From: Gordonibacter sp. 28C
Lineage (GTDB): Bacteria; Actinomycetota; Coriobacteriia; Coriobacteriales; Eggerthellaceae
Reading direction: 5' to 3'
Assembly: GCF_003339845.1 (NCBI RefSeq)
Contig: NZ_PPTR01000010.1
Coordinates: 62,001-126,000 of the forward strand
DNA: 64,000 nt
Part shown: positions 7,472 to 15,536 of the stretch, piece by piece
Position numbering within the stretch: the stretch's first letter is position 1
Layout of the letters: each line of letters begins with the position of its first letter
Made by a program: the position numbers and the translations under genes
The notes under the pieces: model-generated
The model's input: the letters and a program-made list of their open reading frames with translations, nothing else
The model's database searches: none
Told to the model about the DNA's origin: nothing

Positions 7472-9157
7472 ATGGACACGCAGGAAGCGCTGAGTTCGTT
7501 CGATCTCGATCCACGCTTGTTCTACGACGCGGTCGCCTACAGCACGGACGACTACCTGTACATCATCGACATGCGAACGGACACGGCGCTCGTGTCCGAG
7601 AACATGCTGCGCGACTTCGACCTGCCCGACCGCCTGTTCGAGGGGCTTATCCCCCGCTGGCGCGAGCTCGTGGTGGAACGCGACCGGCCGAGCTTCGACG
7701 AGTCCATCGACGATCTGCTGTCCGGCGAGACCGACGAGCACGACCTGGAGTACCAGGTGGTCAACCGCAAGGGCGAGCATGTCTGGATCGTGTGCCGCGG
7801 CCTGTTGATGCGCGACGACCAGGGGAATCCCGTGCTGTTCTCGGGCGCCATCACGAACCTGGAGCGCAAAGGCAAGGTTGACGCCATAACCGGCCTGTTC
7901 ATGCACGAGAAGTGCCTGCAGGTGCTCGACCGTCTGCTCTCGCGCTCGCATGCGGAGGGCGGCATCCTGCTGCTGGGCTTGGACGATTTCTCGCGCATCA
8001 ACTCCCTCAACGACCACGCGTTCGGCAACGGCGTGCTGCGCCGGTTCGCGCAGGCCACGCTTCGCCTGCTGCCCGACAACGCCACCGCCTTCCGCTTCGA
8101 CGGCGACGAGTTCGCCATCGTGCTCGACGACGCCGACCGCAACGCCATGGAGGACCTGTACCGCACCGTGCACGCCTTCGCCAACCGCCAGCAGGACATA
8201 GACGGCGTGCCGTACTTCTGCACGGTCTCCGGAGGCGCGGCCATGATCGGCGAGGACGGCGCCACGGGGCTCGACCTGATCAAGCACGCGGAAAGCGCCC
8301 TAGAGGAGAGCAAGCACCGCGGCAAGAACACCCTTTCGTTCTTCTCGCCCGCCATGTCGCAGGAAAAGCTGCGGCGCCTGGAGCTCAGCGACCGTTTGCA
8401 GGCGTCCGTGATGGACGGGATGAGGGGCTTCTCGGTGCATTACCAGCCGCTCGTCGACGCCGACACGCTGCGCGTGGCGGGAGCCGAGGCGCTTCTGCGC
8501 TGGAGCGCGGAAGAGTTCGGCGCGGTGAGCCCCGTCGAGTTCATTCCCATCTTGGAATCCTACGGGCTCATCGGGGCCGTGGGCCGTTGGGTGTTCGAGC
8601 AGGCCGCCGGCCAGTGCGCCGCCTGGAGCCGCGCTCGGGACGGCTTCGTCATGAACGTGAACATCTCGTATTTGCAGCTGCTCGAAGCCGACTTCGTCCC
8701 CTTCGTAGCGCGCACGTTGGCCGAAGCGGGCGCCGACCCGCGGCGCATCGTGCTGGAGATGACCGAGAGCTACTTCGTGACCGACCTCGACGCGCTGCGC
8801 GCGACGTTCGACCGCCTGCGCGCCCTGGGCATCCGCCTGGCCATGGACGACTTCGGCACGGGATACTCCTCGCTCGGCCAGCTGTCCCAGTCGCCTGCGG
8901 ACATCGTGAAGATCGATCGGGTGTTCATCAAGAACATCCACGCCGAGTCGTTCAACCGCGCGTTCATAGACGCCGTCATCGACCTGTGCCACAGCGTGGA
9001 CATCGAGGTGACGGTGGAGGGCGTGGAGGAAAGCACGGAGCTGGACGCCGTGCGCGCCATCGGCGCGGACAGCGTCCAGGGCTTCCTCGTGTCGCGCCCG
9101 CTGCCGGCGGACGCGTTCGAAGAGCGCTTCCTGGGTGCGGACGGCCCGAAAGCCTAG
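7472..9157 (+). CDS. GGDEF-EAL protein, probable c-di-GMP phosphodiesterase
   Basis: This 561-residue soluble protein has an N-terminal PAS-like sensor (residues 20-130), a degenerate GGDEF domain (135-290) and an EAL domain (305-555). The cyclase motif is DGDEF at 210-214 in place of GGDEF, so cyclisation is doubtful and it may only bind GTP. The EAL domain keeps EALLRW (339-344), the TES glutamate, DDFGTGYSSL, KIDR and EGVEE, which are the metal and catalytic residues, so hydrolysis of c-di-GMP is expected. There is no transmembrane segment, so the PAS domain should sense an internal cue. The gene is alone, with a 289-base upstream gap containing a TACAAT box at about 7415. Confidence 0.9.
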   Translation: MDTQEALSSFDLDPRLFYDAVAYSTDDYLYIIDMRTDTALVSENMLRDFDLPDRLFEGLIPRWRELVVERDRPSFDESIDDLLSGETDEHDLEYQVVNRKGEHVWIVCRGLLMRDDQGNPVLFSGAITNLERKGKVDAITGLFMHEKCLQVLDRLLSRSHAEGGILLLGLDDFSRINSLNDHAFGNGVLRRFAQATLRLLPDNATAFRFDGDEFAIVLDDADRNAMEDLYRTVHAFANRQQDIDGVPYFCTVSGGAAMIGEDGATGLDLIKHAESALEESKHRGKNTLSFFSPAMSQEKLRRLELSDRLQASVMDGMRGFSVHYQPLVDADTLRVAGAEALLRWSAEEFGAVSPVEFIPILESYGLIGAVGRWVFEQAAGQCAAWSRARDGFVMNVNISYLQLLEADFVPFVARTLAEAGADPRRIVLEMTESYFVTDLDALRATFDRLRALGIRLAMDDFGTGYSSLGQLSQSPADIVKIDRVFIKNIHAESFNRAFIDAVIDLCHSVDIEVTVEGVEESTELDAVRAIGADSVQGFLVSRPLPADAFEERFLGADGPKA

Positions 9158-9197
9158 CCTGGCCCCGCCGCCGCGCGCGCCGGTCGCCGCCGCGGGC

Positions 9198-9830
9198 TTA
9201 CGCGTCCGCGCCCTCGCGCGGAAGGAGCGGCGAGCCCATGCGGGCGAGCTCGCCCGCCACCGTCTCCACCAGAAGCGGCAGCGCGGCGGCCACCTTCGGC
9301 GTGAGGCCCACCGTGACCACGGCCGGCGAGGGGTTCTCCACCTGCATGCCCAGGCAGAGCCCCTCAGCCTCGTAACCCAGGAGCATCGCCGCGTCGAACA
9401 GGTCGACGAGCTTCAAATCGTGCAGCGAGGCCGTCGCCCCGGAATGGCGCGCCATAGCGTCGGGCTCGAAGCGGAACACGGTGCCCGGCTCGGCGTCCGT
9501 GCCGTCCACGGCGTCCACCGTGACGATCACGTCGAAGTCGCGCACGTACGGCAGCATGTCCATGCTCAGGCAGCCCACGTCGAACAGTTCCACGTTGTCG
9601 GGCGTCTCGTACCGCTCCGTCAGCTCCTCGTACACGGCGGTGCCCAACCCGTCGTCGAGCATGAGCTTGTTGCCCACGCAGAGCACCCCGATGCGGCGGG
9701 TCTCGACCGGCTTGCTCGCGTCGCAGGCGGTCCCGGCGTTTTCGACGGCTCCGGCTTCGCCGACGTCTCCGCCATGCTCGCGGCCCTCGGCGGCCTCGGC
9801 TCCGAGGCTCTCGACATCCGACCGACCCAT
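9198..9830 (-). CDS. [NiFe]-hydrogenase maturation protease
   Basis: This 210-residue enzyme belongs to the HyaD/HycI family, which clips the C-terminal tail of hydrogenase large subunits after nickel insertion. The start motif GVLCVGNKLMLDDGLG (about residues 48-63), the DAVDGT metal-binding segment and the SLHDLKLVD histidine are all present. ATG 9830 was chosen over GTG 9839 because GGGGGAG lies eight bases before it. Its substrate is most likely the HyaB-type large subunit at 13884-15530, which has a C-terminal extension; the HydA subunit at 45766 has none. The first 45 residues are extra, low-complexity and rich in Glu, Ala and Gly. It is coupled to the membrane-protein gene six bases upstream. 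Confidence 0.88.
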   Translation of the reverse strand: MGRSDVESLGAEAAEGREHGGDVGEAGAVENAGTACDASKPVETRRIGVLCVGNKLMLDDGLGTAVYEELTERYETPDNVELFDVGCLSMDMLPYVRDFDVIVTVDAVDGTDAEPGTVFRFEPDAMARHSGATASLHDLKLVDLFDAAMLLGYEAEGLCLGMQVENPSPAVVTVGLTPKVAAALPLLVETVAGELARMGSPLLPREGADA

Positions 9831-9835
9831 GGCGC

Positions 9836-10264
9836 TCACTCCCCCATCGTGGGACGGATGACCAGGTTGTAGTACGTGGCCACCGCTATCATGGCGCAGC
9901 CGACCACAACGCTCACAACGGCCCAGATACGCTGTCTACGCAGGTAGGCGTCCTTGTCTGCGCCGCGCTGCGCGGCGCGGTGCGCGGCGAACGGTTGCCC
10001 GATGACGGCGAAGGCCACCGTGCCCGCCGTGAGCGTGACGAACACGACAGCGGCGACGACGAGCGCGAGCGGGGTGCGCTCGGTCCATGCCGCGTAGAAC
10101 GTGTTGTCCGCGAAAAGCCATATGGGGTAGAACAGGATCGCCGCCCACATGCCGTGCGCCGGTCCCCAGATGGGAGGCAAAAACAGCGCCCCTATGTTCA
10201 AGCGCGGCACGCCCTCGAGGAACTTCTCTTCTTGCGCGATCTGCTCGTCCGTCAATTCCGCCAC
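9836..10264 (-). CDS. Small membrane protein of unknown function, paired with hydrogenase protease
   Basis: I do not recognise this 142-residue protein. It has a soluble N-terminus (residues 1-25, rich in Glu), then three hydrophobic segments at roughly 35-52, 66-90 and 112-132, the first containing PPIWGPAHGMW. The arrangement predicts an inner-membrane protein with a short basic cytoplasmic loop (FAAHRAAQRGADKDAYLRRQR). It lies six bases upstream of the hydrogenase maturation protease and shares its transcript, so a role in hydrogenase assembly or membrane attachment is possible; the evidence is context only. GAAGGAGAC-like sequence precedes the ATG at 10264. Confidence 0.7.
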   Translation of the reverse strand: MAELTDEQIAQEEKFLEGVPRLNIGALFLPPIWGPAHGMWAAILFYPIWLFADNTFYAAWTERTPLALVVAAVVFVTLTAGTVAFAVIGQPFAAHRAAQRGADKDAYLRRQRIWAVVSVVVGCAMIAVATYYNLVIRPTMGE

Positions 10265-10439
10265 CGCGGTCTCCTTCGCTCTCGTGATCGTCGCCTATTA
10301 TAGCGAAGCCGGCACCCGCCGCTGCGGCACGCGGCCGAGCGGTTTTCCATGACGGTTCAGCGCCAAACCGACCGCGCGCATGACGAACGTGCTATCATAT
10401 GGCACCAACAAGATAACATTATCGAATCGAGGAACCCTC

Positions 10440-10997
10440 ATGAACATACTCGCCATCGCCGGATCGCTTCGCAGCGCAAGCTACAACCGCCAGCTGGCCG
10501 AGGCGGCGGGAGCGGTGCTCGCCAAGCTGCATCCCGAGGTCGACTACCGCATCCTCGCCTGGGACGACGTCCCCTTCATGAACCAGGACGCCGAGCATCC
10601 CGCCCCCGCCGCGGTGAGCCGCGTGCGCGACGAGGTCAAGCGCGCCGACGGCCTGTGGCTGTTCAGCCCCGAGTACAACCACGCCATCCCCGGGCCCTTG
10701 AAGAACCTCATCGACTGGCTCTCGCGCCCGGTGAGCGACACCGAGGGACAGGTGCTGGCCGGCAAGCCCGTGGCGCTGGCGGGCGCGAGCATCGGCATGA
10801 GCGGCGCGGCGCACGCGCAGGACCAGCTCGTGGGCGTGCTCAGCTTCCTGGACGCGCGCATCATGAACCAGCCGCGCCTGGCCGTCCCCCATATCGCCAC
10901 GCAGGCCGAAGACGGCATGCTCAAGCTGGACGCCTCGGCCCCCTACCTGGAGAAGCAGGCCCAGGCCTTCGTGCGCTTCATCGATCGGCAGGGCTAA
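10440..10997 (+). CDS. NAD(P)H-dependent FMN reductase
   Basis: This 185-residue flavodoxin-fold enzyme of the NADPH-dependent FMN reductase/azoreductase family starts with the FMN-phosphate loop GSLRSASYNRQL (residues 8-19) and carries the family signature SPEYNHAIPGPLKNLIDWL (about 80-98). Such enzymes pass hydride from NAD(P)H to FMN, quinones, azo dyes or chromate. The ATG at 10440 follows GAGGA; an in-frame ATG at 10380 has no such site. A promoter must lie in the 175 bases upstream, which are AT-rich around 10395-10425. The last 20 bases overlap the convergent EamA gene. Confidence 0.9.
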   Translation: MNILAIAGSLRSASYNRQLAEAAGAVLAKLHPEVDYRILAWDDVPFMNQDAEHPAPAAVSRVRDEVKRADGLWLFSPEYNHAIPGPLKNLIDWLSRPVSDTEGQVLAGKPVALAGASIGMSGAAHAQDQLVGVLSFLDARIMNQPRLAVPHIATQAEDGMLKLDASAPYLEKQAQAFVRFIDRQG

Positions 10998-11997
10998 CCG
11001 CAGCACCTTCGCCGTCGTTGACGACCCGCTCGGCCCGGTCGTCGACCGCACGGGGCTCGGACCCCTCGGCCGCGCCGACGGCGGGCGGCGCCCCCTTTCC
11101 GCGCTCCGACAGCACCAGCCCGGCGCAGGTCAGCACCACGCCGACGCATATCTGCGGCGTGAGGGGCTCGCCCAGCACCGCCACCGAGGCGGCCACCGTG
11201 ATGACGGGCACCAGGTAGATGTAGGCGCTCGTCTTCACAGCGCCCAGAAGCCTCACGGCGATGCCCCAGGTGGCGAAGCACGCCGCCGACGCGCCCACGC
11301 CCAGGAACAGCATGTTCGCCGTCATGACCGGATCGGCGAAGCGCTCCACGCCGAACTGGAAGTCCAGCAGGAACAGCGCCGGCACCATGAGGACGAGCCC
11401 CCAGGCGAACGTGCGCTTCGTCATCTGGATGGTGTCGTCGCACAGCGCCGCCAGCTTGCGCGTGAGCACGGCGTACACGGCCCACACGGCGGCGGCGGCC
11501 ACCGCCAGAAGGTCGCCCACGACGCTGCCCGTTCCCAGCCCCTCCCAGCTGATGAGCACGATGCCCGCCATGGCCAGGGCGAAGCCGGCGAAGAACACCG
11601 GATGCAGCTTCTCGTCGCGCAGCAGCACGGAGGACAAGAGCGCCGTGAAGAACGGGTTCACCGCCACGATCACGCCCACGTTGCTGGCGGTGGTGCTGGT
11701 AAGCGCGATGTTCTCGAACAGGAAGTACAGCACGACGCCGGTGAGGCCGGCCGCCGCCACGAGCGCCTCCTCGCGCCAGCCGCCCAGCTTCACATGCCGC
11801 GGCCGGCACGCCCACAGCACCAAAAAGCCTATGAGGAAGCGGTAGAACAGTATCTCGATGGGCGCGAAGTTCACGAGCAGAACCTTCGTCGCCACGAACG
11901 TCGTGCCCCACACCGCGACGGTGAACAGCGCGAACAGGTGCCCCCGCGCCGCAGGGGATCGCACGCCGGCCGCTACAGCCCGCTCGCGAGCGCTCAC
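10978..11997 (-). CDS. EamA/DMT-family transporter
   Basis: This 339-residue membrane protein has ten hydrophobic segments in two five-helix EamA repeats, with the typical start of the first repeat (FALFTVAVWGTTFVATKVLL). It would export a metabolite or drug, or exchange one. The GTG at 11997 overlaps the stop codon of the upstream AraC gene as GTGA, so it is translationally coupled to that regulator and probably its target. The C-terminal tail of about 35 residues is hydrophilic and acidic. Its stop lies within the end of the convergent FMN-reductase gene. The substrate is unknown. Confidence 0.88.
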   Translation of the reverse strand: MSARERAVAAGVRSPAARGHLFALFTVAVWGTTFVATKVLLVNFAPIEILFYRFLIGFLVLWACRPRHVKLGGWREEALVAAAGLTGVVLYFLFENIALTSTTASNVGVIVAVNPFFTALLSSVLLRDEKLHPVFFAGFALAMAGIVLISWEGLGTGSVVGDLLAVAAAAVWAVYAVLTRKLAALCDDTIQMTKRTFAWGLVLMVPALFLLDFQFGVERFADPVMTANMLFLGVGASAACFATWGIAVRLLGAVKTSAYIYLVPVITVAASVAVLGEPLTPQICVGVVLTCAGLVLSERGKGAPPAVGAAEGSEPRAVDDRAERVVNDGEGAAVSPADR

Positions 11998-12824
11998 GAC
12001 GCCTCCCCTGCCGAGCAGGCCGAGCGGTAGCGCGCCGGCGTGAGGCCCGTCACGTTGCGGAACACGCGCCCCAGGTGCGCCTGGTCGGCGAAGCCCGTGA
12101 GCCCGGCCACCGCCGCAGGGGCGCATCCCCGCTCGAGCAGGCTCTTCGCGTGCATGACGCGCACCGCCGACAGGTAGCGCCCCGGCGTGATGCCCAGCTC
12201 CTTCTTGAAGGCGCGCACGAGCGCGTAGCGGCTCGCCCCCACGACGTCGGCCACGTCCTCGAGCGCGATGCGCTCGGCGTAGCGCTCGTCGATGAAAGCG
12301 CGCGCCGAGGCCACGAGGGCGCCCGGCGCCGACGGCTCGCCCGGCCCGTCGGCCGCCGCCGCGTCGGCGGCCTCGAGCAAATCGGACACAAGCTCGTCGA
12401 GCGCGTCGAGGACGGCCGAGCCGTCGTCCGACGCGGCACGGGCGAACAAGGCGTCCGCCCGGCCGAACAGCGCGGCGTCGCGCAGCACGGGCACGGCGAA
12501 CCGCGGAGCCTCTTCCGTCGCCACGCCGGCCAGCGCCGCGACCGCGCTCACGGGCACGTTCGCGCAGCGGTACGCGAACGGCTCGTTGTCGAGCGGGTCG
12601 CACGCATGGGGTTCGCCGGGGTTCACCAGGAACACGTCGCCCGGCTCCAGCACGTGCAGCTCCCGCCCGCCCATGGTGAGCGCGCGGCGGCTGGCGTTCA
12701 GGGCGCCCACCACGTAGTGCTCGTGCAGGTGGTTGGGGAACGCCCGGATGTTCCCGGCGAGCGAGCACACCTCCACCAGGGACCCGTCGGGCCGCGCGAA
12801 CGCCCGCACCTCGCGCGCGTCCAT
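11994..12824 (-). CDS. AraC family transcriptional regulator
   Basis: This 276-residue activator has an N-terminal cupin sensor (residues 10-100; HLHEHYVVG and LEPGDVFLVNPGEPHACDP are the metal/ligand-binding strands) and a C-terminal double HTH of the AraC type (about 180-270; IALEDVADVVGASRYALVRAFKKELG, then TGFADQAHLGRVFRNVTGLTPARYR). It should sense a small molecule and activate the coupled EamA exporter. I prefer ATG 12824, with AGAGGAG nine bases upstream; a second ATG at 12881 would add 19 Arg/Glu-rich residues and has a purine-rich site only three bases away. Either is possible. Confidence 0.88.
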   Translation of the reverse strand: MDAREVRAFARPDGSLVEVCSLAGNIRAFPNHLHEHYVVGALNASRRALTMGGRELHVLEPGDVFLVNPGEPHACDPLDNEPFAYRCANVPVSAVAALAGVATEEAPRFAVPVLRDAALFGRADALFARAASDDGSAVLDALDELVSDLLEAADAAAADGPGEPSAPGALVASARAFIDERYAERIALEDVADVVGASRYALVRAFKKELGITPGRYLSAVRVMHAKSLLERGCAPAAVAGLTGFADQAHLGRVFRNVTGLTPARYRSACSAGEAS

Positions 12825-13114
12825 GCCCCTGGGCTCCTCTTCCGTCCGCGAACGCTCGGTCCGCCCGCCTTCGCATCGCATATGCTCCCTCTCTTTTCGC
12901 ATCGGCCAAGTATAGTCGAACGACGGAACCCCGCGCTTGTACGATATTGCGCGTCGGCGGGCGGAGGGCCGCGGCGGGCGCCGCCCCGCGATCCCTGGGA
13001 ACCGCAGACGGAACCGGCCTTGCGCGTCTCCGCACGGCCGCGCGACGGACGATCCCCGCAGGCGGCCTCCGCCCCGCCTCCGATGCCCGTCTCGCCTTTG
13101 GCAACCGGACATCG
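12825..13114. other. Intergenic region upstream of the araC-like gene
   Basis: This stretch of roughly 290 bases holds the promoter of the AraC gene (minus strand; an AT-richer patch at 12895-12925) and GC-rich sequence with no supported gene. Frames that stay open through it do so because of composition and lack credible starts. Confidence 0.6.
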
Positions 13115-13143
13115 AAAAAGGGAGCCCGGTTTCCCGGGCTCCC
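13115..13143 (-). terminator. Intrinsic terminator of the hya operon
   Basis: A perfect 10-base stem (GGGAGCCCGG at 13120-13129 with its complement at 13134-13143) and a 4-base loop is followed on the minus strand by a run of five U (13119-13115). It begins 44 bases after the stop of the cytochrome b gene. Confidence 0.9.
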
Positions 13144-13186
13144 TTCAAGCTTCGAAAGCTACGAGCCGTGCGACGGTCCGCGCGCC

Positions 13187-13882
13187 TTAAGCCTTCTTGT
13201 GGTGCAGGTCATCCTCGCCCACGATCACGTGGTTCTCGGGATCGTAGACCAGTCCGCCGTGCTCTTTCCAGAAGAACATGAGCAGCGTCGGGGAGATGCC
13301 CTCGATGTTCGCCAGGTAGATGTGGATGAACATGAAGCAGATGAAGACGTACATCATGAAGTAGTGGATGATGCGCATCGACATGAGGCCGCCCACCAGA
13401 TCGGTACCGGCCGCCATGAAGCCCCAGTTCATCGTGGGAGCCCACAGGCACAGGCCCGTGTAGAACATCACGATGATGAGGATGGGGATGGCCAGGTAGC
13501 TGATCTTCTGCGGAACGCCCAGCTTGGCGCCCAGCGGGTGGTCCTTCTTCAGGAACAGGTAGTACTTGATCCACGCGCCCAGCTGGTGGCGGTTGTCGGC
13601 CTGCGGCAGCCACGTCTTGTAGTCCGTGACCTGGAAGCGCGTGCCGCCGTCCGGCGAGGACTTCACGAAGAAGGCCATGATCAGACGGACGATGCAGTTC
13701 AGGAAGATGATGAAGCCGCAGAACACGTGCACGCCGCGGGCGATGCCCATGAATCCGCCCCAGAACGGGAAGTGGATGCTGAAGCCCGTGACGATCAGCA
13801 GGATCATGCAAACGAGGTTGATCCAGTGCGTGATGACGAAGGGCATCGGATGCGCTTCGCGATAGTGTGCCAAGTGCGCCAT
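13187..13882 (-). CDS. hyaC: [NiFe]-hydrogenase b-type cytochrome subunit
   Basis: This 231-residue membrane protein has four to five transmembrane helices and the histidines expected to ligate two b haems (FVITHWINL, RGVHVFCGF, RIIHYFMMYVFICFMFIHIYL). It anchors the HyaAB dimer and passes electrons from hydrogen oxidation to menaquinone. It starts one base after the stop of the large-subunit gene and is the last gene of the operon, followed by an intrinsic terminator. The loop between the second and third helices (about 75-130) is longer than in E. coli HyaC and basic. The last 30 residues are hydrophilic with HH near the end. Confidence 0.93.
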   Translation of the reverse strand: MAHLAHYREAHPMPFVITHWINLVCMILLIVTGFSIHFPFWGGFMGIARGVHVFCGFIIFLNCIVRLIMAFFVKSSPDGGTRFQVTDYKTWLPQADNRHQLGAWIKYYLFLKKDHPLGAKLGVPQKISYLAIPILIIVMFYTGLCLWAPTMNWGFMAAGTDLVGGLMSMRIIHYFMMYVFICFMFIHIYLANIEGISPTLLMFFWKEHGGLVYDPENHVIVGEDDLHHKKA

Positions 13883-13883
13883 G

Positions 13884-15530
13884 TTACTTCACCCCCCAAG
13901 GACTCGTGACGGTCTCGAAGCTCTTGCCCGTCGCCGGTTCGGTGATGTGGACCGCGCAGGCCGTGCAGGGGTCGAAGCTGTGCACGGTGCGCAGGGCGTT
14001 GATGGGCTTCTCGATGTCGCCCACCGGGTTGCCGATGAGGGCCTGCTCCATCGGGCCGTGCTCGCCGCTGGCGTTCACCGGCGCGAGGTTCCACGTGGTC
14101 GGGATGATGATCTGGTAGCCCGTGATCTTGCCGTCCTTGACCTCTTCCGAGTGGTAGAGGGCGCCGCGGGGGGCCTCCCAGAAGCCCGTGCCGGAACCGG
14201 TGATGGTGGTGGGCTCGCGGAAGTAGTCGCTGTCGCCGCTCTTGACGGCCTCGCACAGCTCGGCGACCCAGTCCTTCATGAGGCCGGCGATGTAGAGCGT
14301 CTCGATCTGGCGGACGGCCGTGCGGCCGAGCGTGGATTGCGCCACGCCGATCTGGCCGGGGGCGCCCAGCGCGTCGAGCAAGCCGTTGACCTGCTCCACG
14401 ATGAACGGCACGTTGCGCTTGTACGCCGCGAGAACGCGGGACAGGCCGCCGGCCTCGTAGGGCTTGCCGTCGTAGGCGGGGCACTTGACCCACGTGTAGC
14501 GGTCGTTCACGTCGTACTCGGTGTAGTCGGGCTCCGTGACGAAGTACGGGGAGGTGTAGGTCTCCTCGCCCTTGTACCAGGAGTGGCCCATGTACTCGGT
14601 GATGAGCTCTTCCTTGACGTCCGAGAGGTTGAGCTTGTCGTCGATGACGCCCATAGGCAGGTAGCGGTCGGCCAGCTCCATGCTCTCGTTTTCGAACACG
14701 CCCCAGGCCACGTAGCGGCCGCAGCCCTTGCCCCAGTTGAGCGCGTCGATGTAGTACGGCGCGATGGCCAGGGTGTCGGGGATCATCGTGGCCTCGACCC
14801 AGTTGTAGATCTCGTCGACGAGGTACTTGAGGTCGTCGAGCTTCTGGTCGGTGGGCACGAACGCCGTGCCGCCCGGGATGAGCGTCATGACGTGCGGCAT
14901 CTTGCCGCCGATGATGGCGGACACCTGGGAGGCCTTGGCCTGCATCTGCAGCGCCTCCAGGTAGTGGGCCGTGCAGATGAGGTCGAGCTCGGGCGGGAGC
15001 TTGTAGCCCGTGCCGTCCTCCGCGTCGAACCAGTTGCCCGAAAAGATGGACAGCTGGCCGTTGTCGGCGAAGTTCGACAGGCGCTCCTGCAGGGCCACGA
15101 AGTCGCTGTTCGTAGAGGTGCCGGCAGCCTGGGCGAGGTCGTAGGCGTCCGCCGCGTCGGCCTTGAGGGCGTTGAGCGGGTTCACGTAGTCCAGAGCCGC
15201 CAGGTTGTAGAACCACAGGATATGGCTGTGGAGGAACTGGGCGCCTTCCAAGATGTTGCGGATGATGCGCGCGTTGTTCGAGATCTTGATGCCGTAGGCA
15301 TGCTCGGCCGCGATGGCGGACGAGTGCGCGTGGGACACCGGGCACACGCCGCAGATGCGCTGCACGATCTGCGCGGCGTCTTCGGGCGTGCGGTTCTCAA
15401 CGACCATTTCCATGCCGCGGAAGCAACCGCCGGACACCCAGGCGTCGGACACCTTGCCGTTGGTCACTTCCATCTCGACGCGGAGATGGCCCTCGATACG
15501 GGTGATCGGGTCGATAACTGAACGGGTCAT
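13884..15530 (-). CDS. hyaB: [NiFe]-hydrogenase large subunit (uptake type)
   Basis: This 548-residue subunit carries the NiFe active site, ligated by the L1 motif RICGVC (about residue 55) and the L2 motif DPCTACAVH near the C-terminus. The 20 residues after the L2 histidine (ITEPATGKSFETV... to VK) are the assembly tail removed by a maturation protease; a candidate protease is at 9198-9830. It works with the Tat-exported small subunit encoded six bases upstream, and being exported by hitch-hiking has no signal of its own. Sequence and operon order fit group 1 respiratory uptake hydrogenases, probably the Coriobacteria-type group 1i. Start is ATG 15530. Confidence 0.97.
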   Translation of the reverse strand: MTRSVIDPITRIEGHLRVEMEVTNGKVSDAWVSGGCFRGMEMVVENRTPEDAAQIVQRICGVCPVSHAHSSAIAAEHAYGIKISNNARIIRNILEGAQFLHSHILWFYNLAALDYVNPLNALKADAADAYDLAQAAGTSTNSDFVALQERLSNFADNGQLSIFSGNWFDAEDGTGYKLPPELDLICTAHYLEALQMQAKASQVSAIIGGKMPHVMTLIPGGTAFVPTDQKLDDLKYLVDEIYNWVEATMIPDTLAIAPYYIDALNWGKGCGRYVAWGVFENESMELADRYLPMGVIDDKLNLSDVKEELITEYMGHSWYKGEETYTSPYFVTEPDYTEYDVNDRYTWVKCPAYDGKPYEAGGLSRVLAAYKRNVPFIVEQVNGLLDALGAPGQIGVAQSTLGRTAVRQIETLYIAGLMKDWVAELCEAVKSGDSDYFREPTTITGSGTGFWEAPRGALYHSEEVKDGKITGYQIIIPTTWNLAPVNASGEHGPMEQALIGNPVGDIEKPINALRTVHSFDPCTACAVHITEPATGKSFETVTSPWGVK

Positions 15531-15536
15531 GTAGGC

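Noticed and set aside
10978-13104. One 708-codon minus-strand frame joining the EamA region with sequence antisense-framed to AraC
   Set aside because: The EamA protein starts at GTG 11997 with a coupled overlap; the upstream part of that frame is an out-of-frame reading of the AraC gene.
13881-15521. A long plus-strand frame over the hydrogenase large subunit
   Set aside because: It is the complement of hyaB, which has both NiFe motifs; the plus-strand product is a low-complexity His/Val/Arg/Gly shadow.
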